Origin: JAVBOW01 sp031550125
Lineage (GTDB): Bacteria > Bacteroidota > Bacteroidia > Bacteroidales > Rikenellaceae
Reading direction: 5' to 3'
Length of the DNA: 46,748 bases
Assembly (NCBI GenBank): GCA_031550125.1
Contig: JAVBOW010000014.1
Coordinates: 1 to 46,748 of the forward strand
Under the pieces are notes generated by a model, which searched no databases, was not told the DNA's origin, and worked only from the letters and a program-made list of their open reading frames with translations. The position numbers and the translations under genes were made by a program. Of this stretch, positions 1 through 7,564 are shown one piece after another (position 1 is the first letter of the stretch; every line of letters begins with the position of its first letter).

Positions 1-40
1 GTAGCGTCTCGCGGCCTGTTATGACACAGTGCCTAACACC

Positions 41-73
41 CGGGGTCCCGGATGCGAGGCTGCCGGGACCCCG
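41..73 (-). terminator. Candidate terminator hairpin after the lytic transglycosylase gene
   Basis: An 11-bp perfect stem (41-51 with 63-73) and an 11-nt loop lie just past the stop codon of the minus-strand gene at 93-797. No U-tract follows on the minus strand, so it may be a weak or factor-dependent terminator or an mRNA 3' end. Confidence 0.5.
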
Positions 74-92
74 CGCATTATAGGTGATCCGC

Positions 93-797
93 CTACAAAG
101 AGACCATCGTCTTGTAGCGTGTGTAGGTTTTCATTACGGTATCCACGAATGCTATCGTCTCGGCGCTTCCGCCGAAGTTGCCGCACTTGACCGTCTCGTC
201 GCCGCTGTATTCCGGCTCGGCCTTGCGGGCCAGGAAATTCGAGACTCCGGCCCAACTGTTGGGATCGGATCCGTATTTGCGGGCCAGATTGCGGGCGTCG
301 AGGACGTGGCCTATGCCTCCGTTATAGCATGCCAGTGTTATCCTGCAACGGTCTTCTTCGGCAGCCGACGAAGGGATGACTAACGATTTGCCTATCTGAG
401 TGAGCAGCATTGCCGCCAGCCTCACGTTAGTACGCAGATCGGCGATCTGGCTCTCGTCCACATCGAATTGGCGGGCGACGACAGGCATGACCTGCATAAG
501 CCCCACCGCTCCGCGCGCCGAGCGCAGACCGGGCGTAAAACGCGATTCGGCATAGGCTATGGCCGCCAGCAGGCGCCAATCGTGGCCTTCGCGCCGGCTC
601 TCCTCACGGATGAGATAGTCGTAAGGCGATATTCTCTGCGCCGCATGGCCGCGGACATCCCAGGAAGGGGCGTCGCTCCAGGCGAGGGAGGAATTCAGCC
701 GTGAAAGTTCGGTGGCGTCCCTGAGCGCGTTACCCTCCGAAGAGCCGTAGGCAAGCAGGACGACGCCCGTCAGTAAAAAACAGAACGGTTTAAACAT
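93..797 (-). CDS. Secreted lytic transglycosylase (SLT domain)
   Basis: A 234-residue protein with an N-terminal signal peptide (about residues 1-23) followed by a lysozyme-like SLT domain. The catalytic glutamate is very probably E84 in AYAESRF, and the downstream GAVGLMQVMP motif is the second hallmark of the family. Such enzymes cleave the MurNAc-GlcNAc bond of peptidoglycan in the periplasm, leaving a 1,6-anhydro end. The protein lacks the N-terminal solute-binding domain of full-length MltF, so it is a short SLT-only form. It lies 37 bp downstream of the porin gene on the same strand with no promoter motif between, so the two are probably co-transcribed. The family assignment is secure; the physiological role (turnover, division or assembly of envelope machines) cannot be read from the sequence. 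Confidence 0.88.
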   Translation of the reverse strand: MFKPFCFLLTGVVLLAYGSSEGNALRDATELSRLNSSLAWSDAPSWDVRGHAAQRISPYDYLIREESRREGHDWRLLAAIAYAESRFTPGLRSARGAVGLMQVMPVVARQFDVDESQIADLRTNVRLAAMLLTQIGKSLVIPSSAAEEDRCRITLACYNGGIGHVLDARNLARKYGSDPNSWAGVSNFLARKAEPEYSGDETVKCGNFGGSAETIAFVDTVMKTYTRYKTMVSL

Positions 798-834
798 CGT
801 ATGGTTTTTGGCGGGCTGCCCTAAGGCCGCAATG

Positions 835-2904
835 TCAGTCGTAGAATCCCCACGAGAATCCCAGTTTCAATATCCTCTTGTTGAGTGGATAGTGAAGAAC
901 CGAGAAATAGTTGCGCGTACCCCACAAGTCGTCGTTCAGGTGTTGCATTTTCAGCATTATGCGCATCCTTTTCCATTTGGCTGCCGCAAAAGCGTCTATC
1001 ATCACGTAATCGCCCATCTGCTTTTCACGCTGGTTGTAGAACTGCGCCGTGGCGGGCATATACCCGAAAGCGTAATACGGCGTGTTATACCTCCCGTCCA
1101 AACCCACCTGCATGTGCAGGACGTTTTTGACGACGGTGAAATCGTAGTAATAGGTCATGAACATACTTGCCATAGGCACTGGCACAACTCGCTGGGCCGT
1201 ACTCCATTGCAGCAATACCCTGTTATCGAGTCGAAATCCGGCGAACCGGAAGTTCTTGGAAGCATACAAACCCGTAACGCTCACGCTTCCCGACGCCTGC
1301 GCAGGCATGCAATCGGGACCGTAAAAGATCTTGTCCGTCAGCACGCTCTGGTAGCCGCCCAGTTCGAGGGCCAGGTGCGGTACGGAGAAGGTGACGTCGA
1401 GCCGGGTTTCATTCTCCTTCTTGAAGGAGTTCGACCACGCGAAGTGGTTCGAGAAATAGTTCTCGTCCCAGAATCCGGGGGTGCGCAGCACCGAGCGGAA
1501 ACTGCCCGAGAGGGAGATGGGCCTGTTCTTGGAATAGACATGCAGCGAAAGGTCGGCCCCGAAATCCAAATCGCCCTGCCGCCACCCCGCAGGGTGGAAT
1601 TTAAGGTTGCCGCTCCAGTCGGCGTAGCGCATGAGCTTACCCTCCACCGAGCCGTAGACGTAAATGCTCTGCCGATCGGTCTTGCCGCCCGAAGGGCCGG
1701 CCAGATATTGGTTCATGCTCATCTGGTAGTAGTGGTGCAGGTCTATCCCCGCGCCGCCGTCTATCAACCCCACCACCGCGTCGCGGCTCCAGGGCTGTAT
1801 CTGTATGAAGGCTTTATTAGAAAGCAGCGATTCGAATATCGAATCGTGCGTTGCGGCGGGGTTGACGTACCAGTTGTCGTAGAACACCGTCCCGTCTACG
1901 GGTTGGGTGCTTCCGTTGCGGGTATCGGCGTAAACCTTCGAGAAACGGCTGTACTGAGTCGACAGGCCTACGTACAGAGTAGTGCGGTCGGCTATAGAAA
2001 AATCGTCGTCCGAAAGCCTGCGCAGCGGGATACCGTAAGACTGCACCGCATAGTAAATGTTGTTCTTCAGCTTGTTGGTGGCGTCGTAAAGGTTGATGGG
2101 AATGACGCCAGTCTGCTCGAGGATGGTATCCGTTATCCATTTGTCGTCCTCTATGCCGCCGTTCTCTCGCAGGATGGCGGCGTTGTATATATATCCCGCA
2201 TGGACGGTGTATTTCTTGCCGGTGTGGCTGAATGCGAGCGAGAGGTTTTTGTCGCGCGCCTTCTGCCAATTGTATATGCCTTTGGTTCCGCGGCTTTTAT
2301 AGTCCATATTGAAGCCGGACGAGGGAGAAATGTTCTGGGCGTGCGAGAGGCCGAGGGTCTCTTCGGCACGCGCCTTCTGTCCCGCCGTAAAATAGGAAAA
2401 CTGCGTGAAAGGGGTCTTGACGTTATAAAACGGCACGCGGCCGGGGGTGAAAAAGTAGACGTCGTAGGCCGAGGCGAACCCGAAATCCTCATACTCGGGT
2501 CGGGTGAAATAATTCAGAGGGATGGCCGCGCCGCCCAGGTTGCCCAGGTAAGCCGACCCCACGTCCTGGCGCAGGTAGGGATAATCGACCTGGAAAATAT
2601 TGAGCATCGAATCTATGGTTTTCAGATTGATGCTGTTGCGCTCCATATCCAGGGTCCACACAAAATGGTTGCGCGCCCTTATGGAGTCGCTGAAAAGGTA
2701 CGATTCGAGCGGTTTGCGGACCTTGGGAGGTTTCTCCGAGCCGGAATTGGCCGACGAGGTGTCGGCGGCGGCGCGCATATCGGCGTTTTGCTGCTGACTT
2801 CCCGCCGGGGAGGGCAGATTCTGCGCCGGAAGCCCCGTGCGGCACATAACCGCTGCCGCGAGAGCCAGTAAAACCGGCAAAGACTTACGCACTGCACACC
2901 TCAT
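835..2904 (-). CDS. Putative outer-membrane porin (Porin_10-like)
   Basis: A 689-residue protein. The open frame extends 75 codons further upstream, but I chose the ATG at 2904. It gives a proper signal peptide (MRCAVRKSLPVLLALAAA...) and lies 17 nt after a TACCTTTG -7 box, while the upstream extension is Arg/Cys-rich and runs into pssA. After a Pro/Ser-rich linker comes a region with FVWTLD, FQVDYPYLRQDVGSAYLGN and YEDFGFASAYDVYFFTP, typical of the Bacteroidota putative porin family. The rest shows alternating aromatic beta-strand patterns and ends in an aromatic residue (GFSWGFYD). It is inferred to form an outer-membrane beta-barrel; its substrate is unknown. It is followed by a lytic transglycosylase gene. 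A 687-codon frame antisense to it is treated as a shadow. Confidence 0.85.
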   Translation of the reverse strand: MRCAVRKSLPVLLALAAAVMCRTGLPAQNLPSPAGSQQQNADMRAAADTSSANSGSEKPPKVRKPLESYLFSDSIRARNHFVWTLDMERNSINLKTIDSMLNIFQVDYPYLRQDVGSAYLGNLGGAAIPLNYFTRPEYEDFGFASAYDVYFFTPGRVPFYNVKTPFTQFSYFTAGQKARAEETLGLSHAQNISPSSGFNMDYKSRGTKGIYNWQKARDKNLSLAFSHTGKKYTVHAGYIYNAAILRENGGIEDDKWITDTILEQTGVIPINLYDATNKLKNNIYYAVQSYGIPLRRLSDDDFSIADRTTLYVGLSTQYSRFSKVYADTRNGSTQPVDGTVFYDNWYVNPAATHDSIFESLLSNKAFIQIQPWSRDAVVGLIDGGAGIDLHHYYQMSMNQYLAGPSGGKTDRQSIYVYGSVEGKLMRYADWSGNLKFHPAGWRQGDLDFGADLSLHVYSKNRPISLSGSFRSVLRTPGFWDENYFSNHFAWSNSFKKENETRLDVTFSVPHLALELGGYQSVLTDKIFYGPDCMPAQASGSVSVTGLYASKNFRFAGFRLDNRVLLQWSTAQRVVPVPMASMFMTYYYDFTVVKNVLHMQVGLDGRYNTPYYAFGYMPATAQFYNQREKQMGDYVMIDAFAAAKWKRMRIMLKMQHLNDDLWGTRNYFSVLHYPLNKRILKLGFSWGFYD

Positions 2905-2921
2905 ATACGAAAATTTCGCCC

Positions 2922-2929
2922 CAAAGGTA
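2922..2929 (-). promoter_or_regulatory. -7 box of the porin gene
   Basis: TACCTTTG on the minus strand matches the Bacteroidota TAnnTTTG box and sits 17 nt before the ATG at 2904. No TTTG is found at the expected -33 distance. It supports the start chosen for the porin gene. Confidence 0.6.
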
Positions 2930-2972
2930 AGAAATTTTTCCGGATACGGTTCATTCCGTCCGCACGTCCGCC

Positions 2973-3662
2973 TTATTGCGCGGATTTTTTGCAGGCCGCC
3001 GCACGGACGGCGGATACGCCGACATAAGCCGCTACGACGATAAAAACGCCGTCCGCACGCATCCAGGCCAGTATCGCGGCGGCAAACAGCGCGAAACCGT
3101 AGCGCAGGCCGTTCTCCCGGAGGCCCCACGAATGGAATTTAAAGGAGAACATGCGTATGGGGCTGACCAGCAGGAAGCACATAAGGGCAACAAAAGCGAT
3201 GATGGCCCACGGGGAAAAAAGAAAGGCGTCGGCCCATCCGCTCGCAGCCGAGGCCGTCATAAGGGCGCAGGCGGGGGTGGGCATGCCGCGAAACTCCTCC
3301 GTTTGCGTATCGTCGATATTGAAGCGCGCCAGCCTGAGGGCGGAGAATCCGGCGAGGACGAAAACGCTCCATCCCGCCGCGGCCTCGCCGCCGGCATAAC
3401 AGAACAGATTGAAAAGCATGGCCGAAGGGGCCACGCCGAAACTAACCACGTCGGCCAGCGAATCGAGCTGCTTGCCTATTTCGGAATATTGGCCGAGCGC
3501 ACGGGCGGCAAAACCGTCCAGAAAGTCGAAAACAGCCGCCAGCGCCACGAACAGAAAGGACATATACAACTCCCCGTGAAAGGCGTACATAGTTGCCACG
3601 CAGCCACTTATCAGATTAAGCAGCGTGATCGCATTGGGGATGGTGAACATCTTTATCTTCAT
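2973..3662 (-). CDS. pssA: CDP-diacylglycerol--serine O-phosphatidyltransferase
   Basis: A 229-residue multi-pass membrane protein that joins CDP-diacylglycerol and L-serine to make phosphatidylserine, the precursor of phosphatidylethanolamine. The CDP-alcohol phosphotransferase signature is complete: D49-G50, A53-R54, G63, D67 and D71 follow the pattern DGxxAR(x8)G(x3)D(x3)D, with a further Asp at D46. The N-terminal MFTIPNAITLLNLISGCVA is typical of bacterial PssA of the membrane-bound type II. The ATG at 3662 is 19 nt after a TAACTTTG -7 box; the Met four codons later is a possible alternative. No psd gene lies next to it. The first gene on the other side, manC, is divergent, so pssA begins its own transcript and may read into the porin gene. 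Confidence 0.92.
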   Translation of the reverse strand: MKIKMFTIPNAITLLNLISGCVATMYAFHGELYMSFLFVALAAVFDFLDGFAARALGQYSEIGKQLDSLADVVSFGVAPSAMLFNLFCYAGGEAAAGWSVFVLAGFSALRLARFNIDDTQTEEFRGMPTPACALMTASAASGWADAFLFSPWAIIAFVALMCFLLVSPIRMFSFKFHSWGLRENGLRYGFALFAAAILAWMRADGVFIVVAAYVGVSAVRAAACKKSAQ

Positions 3663-3681
3663 CTCTTTCGATTTTACGGCG

Positions 3682-3689
3682 CAAAGTTA
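3682..3689 (-). promoter_or_regulatory. -7 box of pssA
   Basis: TAACTTTG on the minus strand, 19 nt upstream of the pssA ATG. No clear TTTG at -33. The opposite strand carries the manC promoter just beyond it, so this spacer is a short divergent promoter region. Confidence 0.6.
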
Positions 3690-3707
3690 CAAAAAACGGA
3701 GTTCTGT

Positions 3708-3738
3708 TTTGCTCTATTCGTTTTTTTATCTTATTTTG
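3708..3738 (+). promoter_or_regulatory. Promoter of manC
   Basis: TTTG (3708-3711), a 19-nt spacer and TTATTTTG (3731-3738, one mismatch to TAnnTTTG). The -7 box ends one base before the first in-frame ATG at 3740, so transcription would start at or after that codon. This favours translation from the second ATG at 3761. Confidence 0.55.
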
Positions 3739-3760
3739 CATGAAATTACACCCTTTGACG

Positions 3761-4843
3761 ATGCAGGACAAAAATAAATATTGCGTGATAATGGCCGGCG
3801 GGATAGGAAGCCGTTTCTGGCCCATAAGCCGCACCTCCAAACCCAAGCAATTCCTCGATATCCTGGGTACGGGGCGCTCGTTCATACGCCACACCTACGA
3901 GCGTTTCGCGCCGATGGTCCCGCCCGAGAATTTCCTGGTGGTGACTAACGAAGCCTATTCGCAACTCGTAATGGACGAGCTGCCCGAACTCGCCCCGGAG
4001 CAGGTGCTGGGAGAGCCTATCGGCCGCAACACCGCCCCATGCATAGCTTACGCCGCATTCAGGCTGATGGCCCGGAATCCCGAGGCCGACATGATAGTCA
4101 CGCCGGCCGACCACCTGATCCTCGACCAGGAGGAGTTCCGCAAGGCGATAAACGAATGCGTGGATTTCGTACGACAAAACGACGCGCTGATGACCATAGG
4201 GATAAAGCCGTCGCGCCCGGATACAGGCTACGGATATATCCAGGTGGAAAGTACCCATGGAGATTCGGAAATAAAGAAAGTACGGACGTTCACGGAAAAA
4301 CCCACGCTCGACCTGGCCAGGGTATTCGTCGAAAGCGGCGAGTTCTTCTGGAATTCGGGCATCTTCGTATGGAAGGTCAAGGCCATACGCGAGGCACTGA
4401 CGGAGTTCCTCCCCGACACCGAGCAGCTCTTCGCATCGGGCGAAGGAGCCTACGGCACGCCCGGAGAGAAACAGCAGATAGAACGCATCTATTCCGAGTG
4501 CCGCCCCATATCCATCGACTTCGGAGTCATGGAGAAGGCCTCCAACGTGTATGTGCGCTGCAGCGATTTCGGCTGGTCGGACGTAGGCACGTGGGGATCG
4601 CTCTACCAGCACTCGCCCAAAGACGCTAACGGCAACGTAGTTCCCGAGAACAGCCTTACGTACAACACCTCCAACTGCATCATAAAAGTCCCGAAAGACA
4701 TGATGGCCGTGGTGGAAGGCCTGGACGACTACATTGTGGTGCAGAGCGGCAACGCGTTGATGGTATGCCCGAAAGCCAACGAGCAGAATGTCAAGAAATT
4801 TATAGACGACATAAAATACCTGCAAAAGGAAGAGTTCGTTTAG
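3761..4843 (+). CDS. manC: Mannose-1-phosphate guanylyltransferase
   Basis: A 360-residue nucleotidyltransferase that makes GDP-mannose from mannose 1-phosphate and GTP, feeding cell-surface glycan and GDP-fucose synthesis. The signature GGIGSRFWPISRTSKPKQF contains the pyrophosphorylase loop. Further family motifs are EPIGRNTAPCIAYAA, the metal/nucleotide-site VTPADH and FTEKP. The length matches single-domain enzymes without a C-terminal phosphomannose isomerase domain. The frame also has an ATG at 3740, but it lies one base after a probable -7 box, so I prefer 3761, which still leaves the whole domain. The next gene starts 35 bp downstream on the same strand and probably shares the transcript. 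Confidence 0.9.
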   Translation: MQDKNKYCVIMAGGIGSRFWPISRTSKPKQFLDILGTGRSFIRHTYERFAPMVPPENFLVVTNEAYSQLVMDELPELAPEQVLGEPIGRNTAPCIAYAAFRLMARNPEADMIVTPADHLILDQEEFRKAINECVDFVRQNDALMTIGIKPSRPDTGYGYIQVESTHGDSEIKKVRTFTEKPTLDLARVFVESGEFFWNSGIFVWKVKAIREALTEFLPDTEQLFASGEGAYGTPGEKQQIERIYSECRPISIDFGVMEKASNVYVRCSDFGWSDVGTWGSLYQHSPKDANGNVVPENSLTYNTSNCIIKVPKDMMAVVEGLDDYIVVQSGNALMVCPKANEQNVKKFIDDIKYLQKEEFV

Positions 4844-4878
4844 AAACCGTCGCAGGCAACACCAACCACTTCCAGTCC

Positions 4879-5799
4879 ATGAAAAAAATCGTCGTTCCGA
4901 TCATCGTCTGCATCGCGCCCATGCTGGCGTGCGCGCAGATCCAGTTCAAATGCAAGGTGAACAACGCCGCCGGCAAGGGCCTGCCCTACGCCGCCGTTTA
5001 TTGCTCGGGCAATAGATCGGCGGTTACGGCGTCGAAAAACGGAGATGTAACTATCCGGGTCGAAAACGCCGCGGACACCCTGCTGTTAGCCTATCCCGGA
5101 TGCCAGACCAAAATGGTCGTAGTTGCCGATATGGCTCCGGGATCCGCCATAGTACTCGAACCCCAGGCCGTGGAGGCGTCGGCGGCGCAGGCTCCCGACA
5201 AACAGTATACGTTTCCGGACCAGGGCGACCGGAAAGGCACGGCGCTGGCATATGAATGGGCGGCGTACGCCGTCAGGGTACACGACAGCGAGCTGGCCGG
5301 CAAGACGATCGCGAAAATAGTCCTCACCACCAGTTCGGAATTCAACAAGGCGGGCGACATCGTCCCGAACAAGACCTTCGCAAGGCTCTACGCGGTAGGT
5401 CCCGACGGTAAGCCAGGAGCCGACCTGCTGAAGGAAAACGTAGAGATCGACCCCTACAACAGCGATTACCACACGGCCTCGGCCGACATCTCCAAATTCG
5501 GCATAGTTATGCCCGCCGAGGGGCTGTACGTGGGCGTGGAAACCGTTCCGGCAACACAATTCGCAAGGCCACAGAAAGGCGACCACCCGTGGCCCTACCT
5601 GGCTCTCACGGAGGGCTACGAAGAGTGCTTCACGATGGTCAAGGAAGAGATGTCAGGCACATGGAGACCGCTCAGGGAACTTCTTGAGGAGAACCTTTCC
5701 AAAATCACCGCGCCGAGCATCAATACCCTGGCCGCACTCAAATACCACAACGCCGTGCTGGGCGTAAGGGTCGCCAAGGAGAAGGGCGGCAAACGCTGA
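4879..5799 (+). CDS. Secreted protein of unknown function downstream of manC
   Basis: A 306-residue protein that I do not recognise as a named family. The frame is open from 4765, inside manC, but the ATG at 4879 gives a clear signal peptide (MKKIVVPIIVCIAPMLACAQ) and lies 35 bp after the manC stop. Residues of about 20-95 resemble a carboxypeptidase-regulatory-like beta-sandwich (GKGLPYAAVYCSG, then DTLLLAYPGCQTKMVVV), common at the N-terminus of exported Bacteroidota proteins. The remainder (about residues 110-290) has alternating beta patterns such as KTIAKIVLTTSSEF and EGLYVGVETVPATQFA, and could be a second beta-sandwich. The export signal is clear; the role is unknown. A strong terminator follows directly. 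Confidence 0.7.
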   Translation: MKKIVVPIIVCIAPMLACAQIQFKCKVNNAAGKGLPYAAVYCSGNRSAVTASKNGDVTIRVENAADTLLLAYPGCQTKMVVVADMAPGSAIVLEPQAVEASAAQAPDKQYTFPDQGDRKGTALAYEWAAYAVRVHDSELAGKTIAKIVLTTSSEFNKAGDIVPNKTFARLYAVGPDGKPGADLLKENVEIDPYNSDYHTASADISKFGIVMPAEGLYVGVETVPATQFARPQKGDHPWPYLALTEGYEECFTMVKEEMSGTWRPLRELLEENLSKITAPSINTLAALKYHNAVLGVRVAKEKGGKR

Positions 5800-5810
5800 T
5801 AATCACCTCA

Positions 5811-5850
5811 GCGCGTGTCTGCATAAACGTTTATGCAGACGCGCGCTTAT
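5811..5850 (+). terminator. Rho-independent terminator with a 17-bp stem and 2-nt loop
   Basis: Arms 5811-5827 and 5830-5846 are complementary over 17 bp with a single G-T pair and only two bases between them, followed by a T-rich run (ttattttat). It closes the manC transcript. The first ATG of the murF frame (5833) lies inside the right arm, which argues against that start. Confidence 0.85.
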
Positions 5851-5871
5851 TTTATAGCCAGACAACCTGAC

Positions 5872-7155
5872 ATGATCGAACCGGCCCATATAATCGACCT
5901 CGTCTACGAAAAATTCCGGCATTGCGGATCGGTATCCACCGACAGTCGCAGGATAACGCCCGGATCCGTATTCTTCGCCCTCAAAGGGGGTAATTTCGAC
6001 GGCAACGCCTTCGTCGAGACCGCCCTCGCCCAAGGGGCGGCTTTCGCCGTGGCCGACGACCCTCGGGCGGCGCGGCTGGCGCGCGATAAATTCAAAGACA
6101 GGGTGATACTTGTTGGCGATGCCCTGTCTGCCCTGCAGCAAACGGCAGCAAGGCACCGCTACGAATGCGGCTTTCCTGTGCTGGCAATAACCGGCACCAA
6201 CGGCAAAACCACGACAAAAGAACTTACGGCCAGGGTGTTGTCGGCCAAATTCGCCGTGGGCGTCACGCAAGGCAACCTCAACAACCATATAGGCGTCCCC
6301 CTCACCCTGCTTTCGATGGGAAAGGGGACGGAATTCGCCGTGGTGGAGATGGGCGCCGGAGCGCCCGGCGAGATAGCCCTGCTATGCCGCATAGCCCAAC
6401 CCGACTTCGGCATTATAACCAACATCGGCTTGGCCCACCTGGAGGGTTTCGGGAATATAGAAGGCGTGAGGCGAGGCAAGGGCGAACTTTACGACTATCT
6501 GGCCGCACACGGGGGAGTGGCGTTTTGCCGCCGCGACGACCCCACGCTAACGGAAATGGCGGGGGAACGCCCCGGCCTGCGCGCCACATTCTACGAAAGT
6601 TCGCAGGGCGACATGCCCAATCGCCTCGAAGGCGATTACAACCGCTTCAACATAGCCGCCGCCGCCGCCATAGGCGAATATTTCGGCGTAGCGGCGGAAA
6701 AGATAACGCAGGCGGTGGAGGGATATTCGCCCGACAACAACCGTTCGCAGACAGTAATAACAAAAACAAACCGTCTTACGGTAGACTGCTACAACGCCAA
6801 TCCGTCGAGTATGGCGGCGGCGCTGGAGAACTTCGCCGCCGTACGCGACGGCAGATACCCCGGGAAACTCGCCATTCTGGGCGATATGCTGGAACTTGGC
6901 GAGGCTTCCGCGTCCCAACACGCATATATTATAGGTATGGCCGGCGATCCGGCCATCGGCCAGGTGTGGCTGGTAGGCCCCAACTTCCGCCGCGCAGCCA
7001 TCGAAAGCGGGGCGGACCGGGGCGGTAATTTCCACATTTTCGAGAATGCGGCGGCCGTCGCCGCCAGGCTCGCGGCAAATCCGCCCGAAGGAAAACATAT
7101 CCTTATAAAAGGCTCGCGCGGGATGAAGCTGGAAACGCTCACAGCACTGCTTTAG
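5872..7155 (+). CDS. murF: UDP-N-acetylmuramoyl-tripeptide--D-alanyl-D-alanine ligase
   Basis: A 427-residue cytoplasmic Mur ligase that adds D-Ala-D-Ala to the UDP-MurNAc-tripeptide, the last soluble step of peptidoglycan precursor synthesis. The ATP-binding loop TGTNGKTTTKE lies near residues 106-116. The N-terminal STDSRRITPGSVFFALKG is the UDP-substrate-binding segment typical of MurF, and the central Mur ligase motif VVEMGAGAPGEI is present. The C-terminal domain includes DCYNANPSSM and LGDMLELG, both MurF hallmarks. The frame could begin at 5833, but that ATG is inside a terminator stem, so 5872 (MIEPAHI) is the better start. I see no TAnnTTTG box in the 25 bp after the terminator, so the promoter is unclear. 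murF stands alone, away from a mur/fts cluster. Confidence 0.93.
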   Translation: MIEPAHIIDLVYEKFRHCGSVSTDSRRITPGSVFFALKGGNFDGNAFVETALAQGAAFAVADDPRAARLARDKFKDRVILVGDALSALQQTAARHRYECGFPVLAITGTNGKTTTKELTARVLSAKFAVGVTQGNLNNHIGVPLTLLSMGKGTEFAVVEMGAGAPGEIALLCRIAQPDFGIITNIGLAHLEGFGNIEGVRRGKGELYDYLAAHGGVAFCRRDDPTLTEMAGERPGLRATFYESSQGDMPNRLEGDYNRFNIAAAAAIGEYFGVAAEKITQAVEGYSPDNNRSQTVITKTNRLTVDCYNANPSSMAAALENFAAVRDGRYPGKLAILGDMLELGEASASQHAYIIGMAGDPAIGQVWLVGPNFRRAAIESGADRGGNFHIFENAAAVAARLAANPPEGKHILIKGSRGMKLETLTALL

Positions 7156-7491
7156 ACACCCGTCCATATTTCTTATGGAACTTATCTGAAATCAGCCCCA
7201 ATACGCGCCTGAGTGCGTTTACGGCATGAATTCCGGCCAGATATCCGGTTACGCGATAATATCCGGAATGTCTGTTTCAATATCAAACCACGCATCGCTT
7301 GCAACGGCAGAGAAAAGCCAATATGCGACAAAAATTAAGCGCTTTTGCGTGTATTCAGCCGCGACAATAATGCCTGCCGCACCTTGCGGTTACAAATCGT
7401 AAGCAGTCCGCAATGATTCGCAATAAAATTATAACCGCAAGATAATTATTTAGTTAAGATTATCACAATGGTGTTTTTTTACCCGGTTTTA
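7156..7491. other. Long spacer between murF and susC
   Basis: No convincing coding frame or RNA gene. It holds two short repeat structures. The octamer atatccgg occurs as a direct repeat (7241-7248 and 7259-7266) flanked by a 7-bp inverted pair (7230-7236 and 7263-7269). A 10-bp perfect inverted repeat lies further downstream (annotated separately). No clear terminator for murF was found. Its length and structure suggest regulatory DNA for the susC operon. Confidence 0.45.
7383..7441. repeat. 10-bp perfect inverted repeat upstream of the susC promoter
   Basis: cttgcggtta (7383-7392) and taaccgcaag (7432-7441) are perfect inverse complements separated by 39 bp. The right arm ends about 50 bp before the -33 box of the susC promoter, a position where an activator could bind. 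An operator role is inference. Confidence 0.4.
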
Positions 7492-7523
7492 TTTGTGTAT
7501 ATGCCCTGTTTCATGTACCTTTG
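7492..7523 (+). promoter_or_regulatory. Promoter of the susC operon
   Basis: TTTG (7492-7495), exactly 20 nt, then TACCTTTG (7516-7523): a full match to the Bacteroidota primary-sigma consensus. The susC ATG follows 41 nt after the -7 box. Confidence 0.85.
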
Positions 7524-7564
7524 TTTCTAATTTCATTTTCTCATTCAATTAAAATTAACCGCTT

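Noticed and set aside
808..2871. 687-codon plus-strand open frame
   Set aside because: Fully antisense to the well-supported porin gene; the composition (Val/Arg/His-rich, no domain or signal peptide) is that of a shadow frame in GC-rich DNA.
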